This document shows positions 7,942 to 16,401 of a DNA stretch of 44,966 nt, piece after piece. The stretch is from Planctomycetales bacterium (GTDB lineage: Bacteria > Planctomycetota > Planctomycetia > Isosphaerales > Isosphaeraceae): positions 1-44,966 of the forward strand of contig DAIDKV010000083.1 in the NCBI GenBank assembly GCA_027449865.1, given 5' to 3'. Position 1 is the first letter of the stretch. Each line of letters begins with the position of its first letter. A program made the position numbers and the translations under genes. The notes beneath the pieces are model-generated. The model was not told the DNA's origin. It did no database searches and worked only from the letters and a program-made list of their open reading frames with translations.

Positions 7942-10155
7942 ATGGCGTCGGTCGACCCCTACACGTCCTGCCCTTGCGGCAGCGGACAGAAGTACAAGTG
8001 GTGCTGCCAGAAGGTCGAGGCCTACGCCGAGCGCGCGCAGCGGATGATCGACAGCGGCCAGTTTGAGTCGTCGCTCAAGCCGTTGGAGGAGGGCCTGGCA
8101 CGCAACCCCGGCAATGCCTGGCTCCTCACCCGCAAGGCGCTCGTCGAGGCGCATCTCAAGAAATCCGATGAAGCACGCGCGACTCTGGAAAGCCTGCTCC
8201 GGTCGAACCCCGGCCACCTGGGGGCGACAGTCCTCCTCATCCGGCTTTTGCTCGAGACCGAGGGGCCTGAGGAGGCCGTGGCGCAATTTCAGAGGGGGCT
8301 CGGAGCAACGCCCGAGGACCGCCGCGAATCGCTCGCGCCGATCGCACGGCTACTCGGCTCCTCGCTCGCACGAGCCGAGTTCCCCATTGCCGCGATGAAA
8401 CACCTGGAACTGGCCGCCAAGCTCGGCGGCGAGGACCGCGAGCGAACCCTTGCCCGGTCGATCGCCTCGCTGAAAGCGGCCCCCCAGACCACCGCCTGGG
8501 AGAAGAACCCGTACCGCCTTCGCCCGGTCCCCGACGGAGCGACCGAGTCGTTCCGAGAGTCGTTCGAGCAGGCCATGGGATGGGCCGAGGAAGGTCTCTG
8601 GTCCTCAGCCGCCTCGGCGTTTGAGCTGCTTTCCGCCGGCTCGGCCGCTGGTGCCATCGCCGATTACAACCGAGGGCTCTGCTCGCTCTGGGTCGCCGAC
8701 AACGAGGCCGCGATCGCCGCCCTCCGCCGGTTCGTCGCCCGTACCCGCCCCACGCCCGAGGCAGTCGACCTGGAGGCCCTCTGCCAGCTCCTTGAAGGGA
8801 CCCGCCGGGGGCCGACCGTCGAGTTCGTCCACCTGACCTGGCCCGTCCGCGACCGCGAGGCCCTCATCAAGGCCCTTGAGTCGAGCCGATACCTCGAACG
8901 CGGTCCCGGCCGGCCAATCGACCGTGACGACGAGGAAGCCCCCCCGGCCGACGAGTTCTATCTGCTCGACCGCCCCAGGATCGAGTCCCGCCCTGGCCTG
9001 ACCCGGCAGGACATTCCGATCATCGAGGGCGAGGTGCTGGTCGGTCCCGACTCGGTCGTGCTCGAAACCTACGACGACAGCCGCCTCGATCGCCTGATCG
9101 ACCGTTTTACCACCGCGGCGGGCACGGCGATCCCACCAGCGCATCCCCGGACGAAACTGGTCGAGAAGGTCTCGCGATACCTCCTGTCGTTGACCTGGCA
9201 GTGGAGTTTGCCGCAAGGGCTCTCCAATGATGAGGCGACCCGGCTTGACCGGGAGCAACGGGCTCACGTTCTGGCCGAGGTCTGGCCCGAAACGCCCAAT
9301 CCCGCGCTCGGCGGGCGGTCGCCAGCCCAGGCCGCGAAGGCGGGCGACGCCGAAACGTCGCTCCGTGCCGCGATCCGGCTCATGGAGGCGTCCGAGCCAT
9401 CCGATGAGCTGCTCAACTGGGCGAAGGTCCGCGAGCGGCTGGGCATTGCGCCCGAGCCAGCCGTTGATCCCCGTACTCTCGACCTCGACAAGCTGCACCT
9501 CTCGCGATGGTCCCTGATCCCGATCGCCGAGCTCGACGATGCAAAACTGGCCGATCTTTACCGACGCGCCGGTGAGTGGGGACTGCACGAGGTCCGAATC
9601 GCAGCCGGCCAGATCCTGGTCGACCGCCCCGAGTCGGCCCGATCGTCGATAAACCCCATCGACCTTTTCGGTGCACTGGCCCTGGACGCTGCCCGCCGCC
9701 ACGAACGAGGCGAGACCGAAGACTTCATCGCCCGGGGCCGGAAAGCGGAGTCCGAACGCCCGAACCGCCGTAACCTCGAATGGGAGCTGATCGAGTTCCA
9801 GTGCAGTATGCTCCTCGACGGGCCGGAGGTCTGGGTCTCCACACTCGTCAACCTGCTCGATCGTTATCGGACGAACCAGGACGCGACGTCCGCCTTGCTC
9901 TACCAACTGGTCCGGCTGGGGCTTGTTCGGCCGGTGGTTGACCCCGACCGCCCCGGCGAAGTGATGCTCGACATGGGCCTTCTCGATCAACTGATCGCCG
10001 AATATGGCCCTCGGATCGCCGCCCCGACCGGCGACCGCGCCGCTGGCGGCATCTGGACGCCCGAGGCCGAGCGCGGCGGCGCTGCGATCTGGACCCCAGG
10101 TGCCGAGCCGGCCGCCAGAAGCGATCGGCCGGGACTCATCCTTCCCGGCCAGTAA
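7942..10155 (+). CDS. SEC-C zinc-motif protein with TPR-like repeats
   Basis: A 737-residue cytoplasmic protein with no signal peptide. The N-terminus holds a SEC-C type zinc motif: C10, C12, C21 and C22 in the pattern CPCGSGQKYKWCC, as found at the end of SecA. Residues about 25-170 form TPR-like helical pairs (SGQFESSLKPLEEGL, NAWLLTRKALVEAHL). The remaining 550 residues are a helical region with no family I can name, ending in a Gly/Ala-rich tail. The start at 7942 has GAAAGG 6 bp upstream and places the zinc motif at the very N-terminus; an in-frame ATG at 7891 is less likely. SEC-C motifs often bind ribosomes or proteins, but the role here is unknown. Confidence 0.85.
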   Translation: MASVDPYTSCPCGSGQKYKWCCQKVEAYAERAQRMIDSGQFESSLKPLEEGLARNPGNAWLLTRKALVEAHLKKSDEARATLESLLRSNPGHLGATVLLIRLLLETEGPEEAVAQFQRGLGATPEDRRESLAPIARLLGSSLARAEFPIAAMKHLELAAKLGGEDRERTLARSIASLKAAPQTTAWEKNPYRLRPVPDGATESFRESFEQAMGWAEEGLWSSAASAFELLSAGSAAGAIADYNRGLCSLWVADNEAAIAALRRFVARTRPTPEAVDLEALCQLLEGTRRGPTVEFVHLTWPVRDREALIKALESSRYLERGPGRPIDRDDEEAPPADEFYLLDRPRIESRPGLTRQDIPIIEGEVLVGPDSVVLETYDDSRLDRLIDRFTTAAGTAIPPAHPRTKLVEKVSRYLLSLTWQWSLPQGLSNDEATRLDREQRAHVLAEVWPETPNPALGGRSPAQAAKAGDAETSLRAAIRLMEASEPSDELLNWAKVRERLGIAPEPAVDPRTLDLDKLHLSRWSLIPIAELDDAKLADLYRRAGEWGLHEVRIAAGQILVDRPESARSSINPIDLFGALALDAARRHERGETEDFIARGRKAESERPNRRNLEWELIEFQCSMLLDGPEVWVSTLVNLLDRYRTNQDATSALLYQLVRLGLVRPVVDPDRPGEVMLDMGLLDQLIAEYGPRIAAPTGDRAAGGIWTPEAERGGAAIWTPGAEPAARSDRPGLILPGQ

Positions 10156-10864
10156 TCCAGGATCGGCTGATAGGCGTCTGGCAAGCCCCGGCGATTCTCA
10201 ATGGAAGATCGGCGATCGAAATCGAAGCCGGACTCTCCATGATCAATAGCAACCGGGCGGACGGCGTCTGCAGAGCCAGGCGCCGTCGCTCCCTCTCCCC
10301 ATCAAACCATCCGCGGCACCATTCGCTTCGGGCCGCGGAGATGGTTCAGAGCCTTCCCCATACCGGCCGACTGATCGAGCTCCCCAATCCTCCTGCATTC
10401 GACTCGCTGAAGACCTGAGGATTTCCACGCAGCGCGTGGTGATTTTCCCCCTGGCTATTGAGGGATTGGGGAGAATTGGGAGGGTTTTTCTGCCAGCGGA
10501 TCGGATGTCTTGATCTTCTCCAAGATCACGATCCTTCGAATCTCTCAATCGGACGGAGAACAGCCCCGATAATACTTCCGTCGGCTGCGTGGAGAGGTCG
10601 ATTGGCCGGGCATTGTACAGCCTGCAGTCGTAATGTCTCGCGCAGTCGTTACAAGAGCCAGTTCCCCAAGTCCCGATGATGGGGCAAGTTCTTCCGGCGC
10701 AATCCGTAGAAAGCCGGGCCGTTGTGCGGCCTTCAGGACCGCCGCCTCACTCGCGGAACGGACTCTTGGACGGACGTCGGGGATCCAGGACATTGCGAGC
10801 CGATTTTCGGATGGGCCTCGATGGACCGCGAGGTTGAATCCGGAAGATTGGTGCTGGAGGAGCC
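10156..10864. other. Long intergenic region, no gene recognised
   Basis: 709 bp with no convincing coding sequence on either strand; short open frames here lack start signals and family features. A small hairpin CCACGC-agc-GCGTGG lies at 10425-10439, followed by a mildly T-rich stretch. It probably carries the promoter of the cytochrome gene at 10865. Confidence 0.45.
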
Positions 10865-11509
10865 ATGTACTTGGGCTTTGGGCGGAGCCTGAATTTGCGA
10901 GCGAAGCGTACGTGGCTAGTGGCCGCGTGTGCGGTGCCACTGTTGCTCACCGTGGCAACAGTTCCGGCCCTCGCCGATTGTGGATGTGGCAAGCACTGGC
11001 CGCATCTCGTCTGTCGCAAATTTCTCGGACATTCCGTGGGACCGGGCGATATCGCGGACGAGGATGCGGGCGGCCACTGGATGTGGGTGCGCAGTCCTGA
11101 GCAGGAGCGGCGGGTCGCGATGACCCTCTTCAATCGCTACTGCATCCGTTGTCATAGCGTGGATGGGCGCGGTATCTGGGACATTCCTGACGTTCCTGAC
11201 TTCGCCAATGTTGTTTGGCAGAACACCCGTCCCGACGAGTATCGTGCGCGAGTGATCATCGAAGGACGAGGCGCCGTCATGCCATCGTTCCGAGGGATCA
11301 TCACGGTCGAGGAATCCTGGGCTCTGGCTCGATACCTCCATTCGTTCCTGCCTGGTCAAGAGGTTTCGCGTCCTGGCCTTCGTCCGCCAGGCTCGGTGCC
11401 GGGTGTTACGCAAAACGCGCCAACTTCCACACCCACGGCACCGACTCAGCCAACGCCAGCCGCCCCTCCGCCGCCGGCCCCCGCGGCTGCCGCCCCTGCC
11501 CCACGCTAA
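10865..11509 (+). CDS. Secreted monoheme cytochrome c with Pro/Ala-rich tail
   Basis: A 214-residue exported cytochrome c. Signal peptide residues 1-37 (cleavage ALA-DC). A small Cys cluster follows at C39, C41 and C50. The heme site CIRCH is at 93-97, followed by DGRG, an IPDVPDF stretch, and the likely axial Met139 in AVMPSFRG. Residues about 175-214 are a Pro/Ala/Thr-rich low-complexity tail. The heme domain closely resembles both domains of the diheme protein at 14923-16389, sharing CH-x-x-DGRG, PDF and the LMP/VMP region. The ATG is preceded by GGAGGAG at a short distance. It is separated from the porin gene by a terminator-like hairpin (11657-11706), so it may form its own transcript. 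Role: periplasmic electron carrier, partner inferred from context. Confidence 0.88.
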   Translation: MYLGFGRSLNLRAKRTWLVAACAVPLLLTVATVPALADCGCGKHWPHLVCRKFLGHSVGPGDIADEDAGGHWMWVRSPEQERRVAMTLFNRYCIRCHSVDGRGIWDIPDVPDFANVVWQNTRPDEYRARVIIEGRGAVMPSFRGIITVEESWALARYLHSFLPGQEVSRPGLRPPGSVPGVTQNAPTSTPTAPTQPTPAAPPPPAPAAAAPAPR

Positions 11510-11612
11510 AGCCAATTTCGCTCATATTTCGACGAACTCTAAAGAGATCCCATCCACGACGCGGTTCAACAAACGCTCGACCCGAACAGCAGTTCTGGCG
11601 AGCGGAAACATA

Positions 11613-11710
11613 GGGAAAATCGGAAAGCCCGTTTTCCCACGAAATCCTTTCATTGTAGCCCGTCGCCTGCTTGCCTTCCCCAGGGCAAACACGCGGCGGG
11701 CTTTTCTCGT
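11613..11710 (+). terminator. Rho-independent terminator-like hairpins
   Basis: Two hairpins in the 489-bp gap between the cytochrome and the porin gene. The first is GGGAAAA/TTTTCCC (11613-11619 with 11632-11638). The second pairs AGCCCGTCGC (11657-11666) with GCGGCGGGCT (11693-11702), with one G-U pair, encloses an inner TTGCC/GGCAA stem, and runs into TTTTCTCGTT. The second is a good intrinsic terminator for the cytochrome transcript. The rest of the gap (11711-11998) shows no gene. Confidence 0.6.
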
Positions 11711-11998
11711 TACTGGGGAGTCTGGTGCCCGTGGCCAATCGAACCTACAACCCTGATAATCCGCAGAGATTTCCTGGGTCAATCACGGCGACTTTGCCGA
11801 TATTTGGGGCATTAACCGTTCTCTCGACTGCGCCGGCCAATTCCCTATCAAGCATCAGTCGGATTGGTGCGTATTCTCGACCCGCATGACATCGGTGTCT
11901 GTAGGTCCTGAGTTGGTCCGGTCGAACCGCTCACGTGGCAATTGCCGGGACAGTCGAGACTAAACTCCCGAGGTTGGGAGGCGGCGGGGGACTGGCAT

Positions 11999-13702
11999 AT
12001 GCGGACTTGGCCGGTCGGTGTCATCGTCGGTTGTCTTGTCCTTGTCGTCCGGACGAATGGGGCCGATGGCGATCCGCCACCGCTCCAGTCCGGCACGCAG
12101 GTTCCTGGAGCTCAAGCAAAGGCCGAGGCCTCCACCACGCGGACCGAGGAGTCCAAACTCCTGGCGACGGTCCAGGAGGCGCTCGAGCGCAATGCTCGCG
12201 AGATGAAAGCCCTGAAAGAGCAGTATGCCAAGGAACTGGAATCGCAACAAAAAAGAGCCGAGGTCCAGCAGAAGCAAATCGAGACGCTTCAGCAGATGAC
12301 GAGGACCCTCGAGGACCGGCTCAAGGCCGTGAACGCGGCGCCGCCCGTCCTGGCCCCGCTACCAGGGGCCCAGCCGAACGCGGGTGGGGCCGGGGCTCAG
12401 CAAAAGCTATCCGACGTCCAGCAGAAGCAGTTGGAGCTGGTCGAGGAGCAGATCGGTGCGTTGTCGGACGAACTCGGTCAGCAGACGCCCAAGCTTGAGG
12501 ACGTCGTCTCGCAGGCGGCCACGCTCGATTCCCGATCCAAGCAGGCGGCAGCCCGAGACCGCCAGCTCGGGGAGACGGTGGACACGCTCCGCGATCAGGT
12601 GAACAATCTTCAACGCAACTATCCCAACTTGCCGCCGCCATTGAAGGAATGGTTCTTGCCGAGCGGTACGAATGTGACCCCGATCTCCATCTGGAACACG
12701 GTCTCAACGCGGTACGAGGTCTTCCAGGGCCAGCGCGGAGCCGGTGAGTTCCAGTTCCAGGAATACACCCCGTTTTTCCTGGTGCAACTCAACAAACGAT
12801 TGCTGCTCTCGGCCGAGACGACGTTCGATCAGGGCGGCGTGGGCCTGGGACAAGCACAGATCGATATGTTTATAAATAATTGGCTGACGATGGATGTCGG
12901 CTACTTTCTGGCCCCGATCGGGTTCTGGAACGAGCGGCTCGACCCCCGCTGGATCAACAAGCTGCCCGACATTCCCCTGGTCATGCGACAGGTCATCCCA
13001 GATGGTTTAACGGTCACCGGACTTCAGTTCCGCGGAGCCAAATATCTCTTCGGCAGTCCCTTCAAGATGGAGTACGCGGCCTTTGCCTCGAATGGATTCG
13101 GCGTTCCCGGGTCTGGCAAGGCAGCCGACTGGGCCGATCAGGGTGGCCTGATCGGGACCACCGCGAATGTCAACCAGTCGATGGCCTATGGCGGACGGCT
13201 CGCCATCTGGCTGCCGTCCCGCGGTATCAATTTTGGTGCGTCGGGGATGGCCAGTGCCCCCTACGGACTCGGGGCTGGACCGGTTTACAACATCTGGCAG
13301 CCGTACTTCAATTACCACTACGGCAACTGGGATTTCCGGTTTGAATACGGTGAAGCCTATCAGAACGTCAAGAACTTCATTGGCAACAACATTCGTCGTC
13401 AGGGCATGTACGCTCAGCTTGCCTACCGCAACTATGCCTCGCTCTACCAGCATCTTCAGAGACTTGAGTATGTCTTCCGGTTCAGCGACGCGTTCTTCCA
13501 CGGGATTGACCAGTCGAAGCTTGACCTGACGGCGTATTCACCTCTGATGAATGCTCCAATCGATGCCAACCAGTACACGATCGGCGTCAACTACTACGTC
13601 TATGCCTCTTCGATCATCAAGTTTGCCTACGAGATCAACTCCCCGCTTCACCGAAATGTCAATGACAATGTCTTCATGATGCAATTCGCCACGAACTTCT
13701 GA
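11999..13702 (+). CDS. Outer-membrane porin-like protein with N-terminal coiled coil
   Basis: A 567-residue protein. Residues 1-22 are a signal sequence. Residues about 53-112 and 135-207 are heptad-rich coiled coils (for example EMKALKEQYAKELESQQKRA) separated by a Pro/Ala linker. From about residue 225 to the end the sequence is rich in alternating aromatic/hydrophobic strands with Gly and Asn turns, as in OprP/phosphate-selective-type porins, and the last residue is Phe (MMQFATNF), the usual beta-barrel assembly signal. The chosen ATG at 11999 has GGGGGA upstream; a TTG at 11942 is rejected. It is followed after 51 bp by a cytochrome lipoprotein, so the two are probably co-transcribed. The coiled coil may span towards peptidoglycan or form a trimer. 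Channel substrate is unknown. Confidence 0.82.
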   Translation: MRTWPVGVIVGCLVLVVRTNGADGDPPPLQSGTQVPGAQAKAEASTTRTEESKLLATVQEALERNAREMKALKEQYAKELESQQKRAEVQQKQIETLQQMTRTLEDRLKAVNAAPPVLAPLPGAQPNAGGAGAQQKLSDVQQKQLELVEEQIGALSDELGQQTPKLEDVVSQAATLDSRSKQAAARDRQLGETVDTLRDQVNNLQRNYPNLPPPLKEWFLPSGTNVTPISIWNTVSTRYEVFQGQRGAGEFQFQEYTPFFLVQLNKRLLLSAETTFDQGGVGLGQAQIDMFINNWLTMDVGYFLAPIGFWNERLDPRWINKLPDIPLVMRQVIPDGLTVTGLQFRGAKYLFGSPFKMEYAAFASNGFGVPGSGKAADWADQGGLIGTTANVNQSMAYGGRLAIWLPSRGINFGASGMASAPYGLGAGPVYNIWQPYFNYHYGNWDFRFEYGEAYQNVKNFIGNNIRRQGMYAQLAYRNYASLYQHLQRLEYVFRFSDAFFHGIDQSKLDLTAYSPLMNAPIDANQYTIGVNYYVYASSIIKFAYEINSPLHRNVNDNVFMMQFATNF

Positions 13703-13753
13703 CCGCGGCCCGGTCTCTGGATCGAACGCACAGATCGAGGAAGGGGGACGAAG

Positions 13754-14305
13754 ATGACACGTCAAAACTCCGGGTCGATGGGTCGTCGGGCGATTCTGCT
13801 GGCGGGATTGGGGCTGACCTTTGGTGTTGTGGGCTGTGTCCACTCGCCAATTGATCTCTCGGAGGGGCCCGCGCCCTGGCGTATCCCGCGTCCAGGCCCG
13901 GATGCGCCAACTTACGAGGATTCGCTGACCGGTGGCGAGGTCTTCGCGATGTACTGCAACCAGTGCCACAACGCACGTGCCCTGGGTGAGCGGCCTTTCG
14001 CCAATTACCAGAACGTGGCGGCTCACATGCGGGTGCGAGCCAATTTTACGGGTGAGGAATACGAGAAGCTGCTGACGTTCCTCCGCCGCTGGCACGATAT
14101 TCCAAACCCGACGCCGCCGTTCGAGCCATCGCCGAAGCGGGTGATTCCGCCCCAGCCCATCAACGAGCTCCGTGACGAGATCATTGCCCAGCCCAAGCCG
14201 ACCGAGCCCGCCGACGAGAATGGCGGCGGGCCCGGTGCTCCGGTCGCCAATCCGGCGGCGCAACCGCCGTCTCTGGAGCCCATCCCGGTGGGTGCGCCGG
14301 GCTGA
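13754..14305 (+). CDS. Monoheme cytochrome c lipoprotein
   Basis: A 183-residue lipoprotein. The lipobox is FGVVGC with the lipidated Cys at 28, so the mature protein starts there and is membrane-tethered. The heme motif CNQCH is at 68-72 within SLTGGEVFAMYCNQCHNAR. The rest (about 80-115) is a short helical cytochrome domain (HMRVRANFTGEEYEKLLTFL), and the last 65 residues are a Pro-rich tail. No clear distal Met follows the heme in the usual place, though M93 in AHMRV could serve. GGGGGACGAAG precedes the ATG. It is 51 bp after the porin gene. Whether the lipid anchor holds it to the inner or outer membrane cannot be told from sequence; Val29-His30 after the Cys is not an Asp retention signal. 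Confidence 0.87.
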   Translation: MTRQNSGSMGRRAILLAGLGLTFGVVGCVHSPIDLSEGPAPWRIPRPGPDAPTYEDSLTGGEVFAMYCNQCHNARALGERPFANYQNVAAHMRVRANFTGEEYEKLLTFLRRWHDIPNPTPPFEPSPKRVIPPQPINELRDEIIAQPKPTEPADENGGGPGAPVANPAAQPPSLEPIPVGAPG

Positions 14306-14334
14306 ACCAATGAGGACAATCGGGCGCAGGATAA

Positions 14335-14356
14335 GGGGCCGGCCGTCGCCGGCCTC
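14335..14356. terminator. Hairpin between convergent genes
   Basis: A 7-bp perfect stem GGCCGGC/GCCGGCC (14337-14343 with 14348-14354) with a 4-base loop, extendable by a G-U and a G-C pair to 14335-14356. It lies in the 58 bp between the tail of the cytochrome lipoprotein gene and the tail of the leftward secreted-protein gene. It has no T-run. A shared transcription-end structure is the likely role. Confidence 0.5.
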
Positions 14357-14363
14357 TATCGAA

Positions 14364-14825
14364 TCATTCGGGGTGATGATGGGGCCGGGCGGGGATCAGA
14401 TACGGTGACGGCCAGGGCGTTCCTCTCGGCTGTCCATGGACCGTCGTACGCCAGCCGATCGTTCCATCCGGCTCAACAACCTTGTAATGACGAGGATGGT
14501 TGAGCCAGGGGGTGTAGTAGTACGAGAATGTCCGAGGAATGGGAGTCTGCTGGGCATGCAATCCCCAGTCGGAATTGTGGCCGTACCGGAAGAGTCTGGT
14601 GCCAAATCGCCATCGATTCACGGGCGCGTTTGGGTCGGGCGCGATGTTGACGTCCGGGCCGGGAACGTACATCGGATGGACCTCGGCAGGGATCACCTCA
14701 GGGCTCACAACCTCCACTGGCTGGACCTCGGACTGGGCCCGGGCGATCGTGGGTCCGGCAGTCGCCAGGCCCAGAAACAGAAAGAGCCGGGCCGACGCCC
14801 GGGCTTGGCTTGCGAGAGTTTTCAT
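14364..14825 (-). CDS. Small secreted protein of unknown function
   Basis: A 153-residue protein with a signal peptide (residues 1-27, cleavage near ARA-QS). The mature part begins with a Pro/Val/Glu-rich stretch and continues with an aromatic-rich segment (SYYYTPWLNHPRHY), ending in a His-rich tail (ARPHHHPE). No family is recognised. The start at 14825 has AAGGAGG 9 bp upstream, which excludes earlier in-frame ATGs at 14846 and 14915. It lies 97 bp after the diheme cytochrome and is the last gene on this strand of the ACIII block, so it may be co-transcribed. Confidence 0.7.
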   Translation of the reverse strand: MKTLASQARASARLFLFLGLATAGPTIARAQSEVQPVEVVSPEVIPAEVHPMYVPGPDVNIAPDPNAPVNRWRFGTRLFRYGHNSDWGLHAQQTPIPRTFSYYYTPWLNHPRHYKVVEPDGTIGWRTTVHGQPRGTPWPSPYLIPARPHHHPE

Positions 14826-14922
14826 GGCAAATGCCCTCCTTGACATCGATTCGGACTCGATGATCTTCATCGTGAATCGTGCCGACCGTCCCCGCGTAGG
14901 ACGGTCGGCACACAATCACCGT

Positions 14923-16389
14923 TCAATGGCCGGAAAGCGCACGGGCCTGGCGGTCCAGCTCCTCCCATTGCTGGTGAAGCTGCTTCATCCGGGTGCCGAA
15001 ATCCGTCGTGGACGGCCCGCTCACCGCGAGGCCGGCCGGACCAAACGTCCGGACGAATGCGACCAGATCGCGGGCCAGATTGGGATCGACCTTGCCGCGC
15101 CAGGCTGGCATCAGCGTTCCCTTCCCTTCCAGGATACTCATCACAAGCTGGGAATCCTGGTGAGTCTTGTGAAAGTCGCCCGACGTGAAATCCGGGATCA
15201 CCGGCATGGCCGGCCGAACGGCACTCCCCCGGCCATCCATCCCATGGCAAGGGATGCAATTCACGCTGAAGAACGCACCGCCGACCTTGGCCCGTTCCGA
15301 AACCGCGGACGAAGCACCTCCGGCCATGGCAATGGCTGGGACCGGGCTCAGTGGGGTCGGTGATGCCGCCGATGGTGTCGGAGCCAGGCTTGGCGCGGTT
15401 GGTAAAGTCACCGGCGCCGCGGCCAGGCCTGGCGCGGTCGGTGGAGTCACCGGCGCCGGTCCCGTTGGGGCTGGTGAAGGTGTGGCTGCCGCGGCGGCCG
15501 CCGGCGCAGTCCCGGCGCGACCAGGTTGGAACGAGCGAATGAACGCGACCATGTCCTTGACATCGGTATGCGCGAGTTCCAACTTGTCCTTCATCGGCAG
15601 CATCAACTGCCCCTTACCCTGCAAAATCGAATGAGTCAGGTCGGCGTCGGTACGACTCGCCTGCCACTTCGGATCCGTAAAATCTGGAATCACCGGCATG
15701 GCTTTCCGCACGACACCGCCCCGGCCGTCGAGGTCGTGGCAGGCGAAGCAGACGGCGCGGAACAATTGGACGGGTGCCATTCCGCCTGGAGCCGGGGCGG
15801 GCGCGGCTACCGGCGCCGGGGTGGCGGCGGGCGCGGTCGTCATCACGACGTTGGCGGCGACCGCCGGTCCCGCCGGTGGCGCTGTGGCCGCCCCATTGGC
15901 CGCGGGTGCTACCGGCGCACTCGCCGCGGGTGCGGGAGCACTCACAGGCGTCGAGAGCGTTCCCAGCATGGGCGCCGGTCGCCCGCCCTCGGCGGCGGAG
16001 AGTTCCATCGCCCGGTCGATCGGGATTCGATATCCGGGGGATGTAGGACTCGGCGCACTGTAAGTGGTCAGTACCTGCTGATCCTCGGCACGCAGTTCCT
16101 CGATTCGCCTGGTTTTGACCTGATCATTCGCGCTCGCCGGAGCTGTTGCACCAGGTGGATTTGTCAGCGTTGTCGTGAACAGGTACGTCACCCACACGAC
16201 CCCCGCCGTGAACACCAGATGCGCCAGTGCCCTCGACGCGGCCGAGGGACGTCGGCCGCGGGGGTTCGTCCGGGCGGAGGCCAGGCGTCGCACCATCCGC
16301 TGGTTGGCCGATCGAGACGGACTCAGGTCTCCGTCGACTCGGCTCAACGCCTCGGCTGGGCCTTGCCCTTCCAACCTACCGGATAACAT
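14923..16389 (-). CDS. Membrane-anchored diheme cytochrome c (two tandem c-type domains)
   Basis: A 488-residue protein. A basic cytoplasmic N-terminus is followed by one transmembrane helix (about residues 54-74, ALAHLVFTAGVVWVTYLF). A long Pro/Ala-rich linker (about 140-205) leads to heme domain 1 (CFACH at 214-218, likely Met266 ligand in LPMKDK). A second Pro/Ala linker (about 290-355) leads to heme domain 2 (CIPCH at 378-382, likely Met in TLMPAWRG). Both domains share CH-x-x-DGRG and MPVIPDF, so they are an internal duplication. The ATG has GAGGAGAG upstream and lies 12 bp from the actF stop, so it is part of the ACIII operon. Likely role: accepts electrons from ACIII and relays them on flexible tethers to an oxidase or another periplasmic acceptor. 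Confidence 0.88.
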   Translation of the reverse strand: MLSGRLEGQGPAEALSRVDGDLSPSRSANQRMVRRLASARTNPRGRRPSAASRALAHLVFTAGVVWVTYLFTTTLTNPPGATAPASANDQVKTRRIEELRAEDQQVLTTYSAPSPTSPGYRIPIDRAMELSAAEGGRPAPMLGTLSTPVSAPAPAASAPVAPAANGAATAPPAGPAVAANVVMTTAPAATPAPVAAPAPAPGGMAPVQLFRAVCFACHDLDGRGGVVRKAMPVIPDFTDPKWQASRTDADLTHSILQGKGQLMLPMKDKLELAHTDVKDMVAFIRSFQPGRAGTAPAAAAAATPSPAPTGPAPVTPPTAPGLAAAPVTLPTAPSLAPTPSAASPTPLSPVPAIAMAGGASSAVSERAKVGGAFFSVNCIPCHGMDGRGSAVRPAMPVIPDFTSGDFHKTHQDSQLVMSILEGKGTLMPAWRGKVDPNLARDLVAFVRTFGPAGLAVSGPSTTDFGTRMKQLHQQWEELDRQARALSGH

Positions 16390-16401
16390 GGGACTCTCTC
16401 C

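Noticed and set aside
8605-9990. 461-residue open frame on the minus strand
   Set aside because: Antisense shadow of the SEC-C protein gene.
10243-10548. 101-residue open frame in the long intergenic region
   Set aside because: No Shine-Dalgarno, no domain and unusual composition; not supported as a gene.
15500-16389. Terminal oxidase genes (cox) expected with ACIII
   Set aside because: None is present; the gene after actF is a diheme cytochrome with no CuA or oxidase subunit features.
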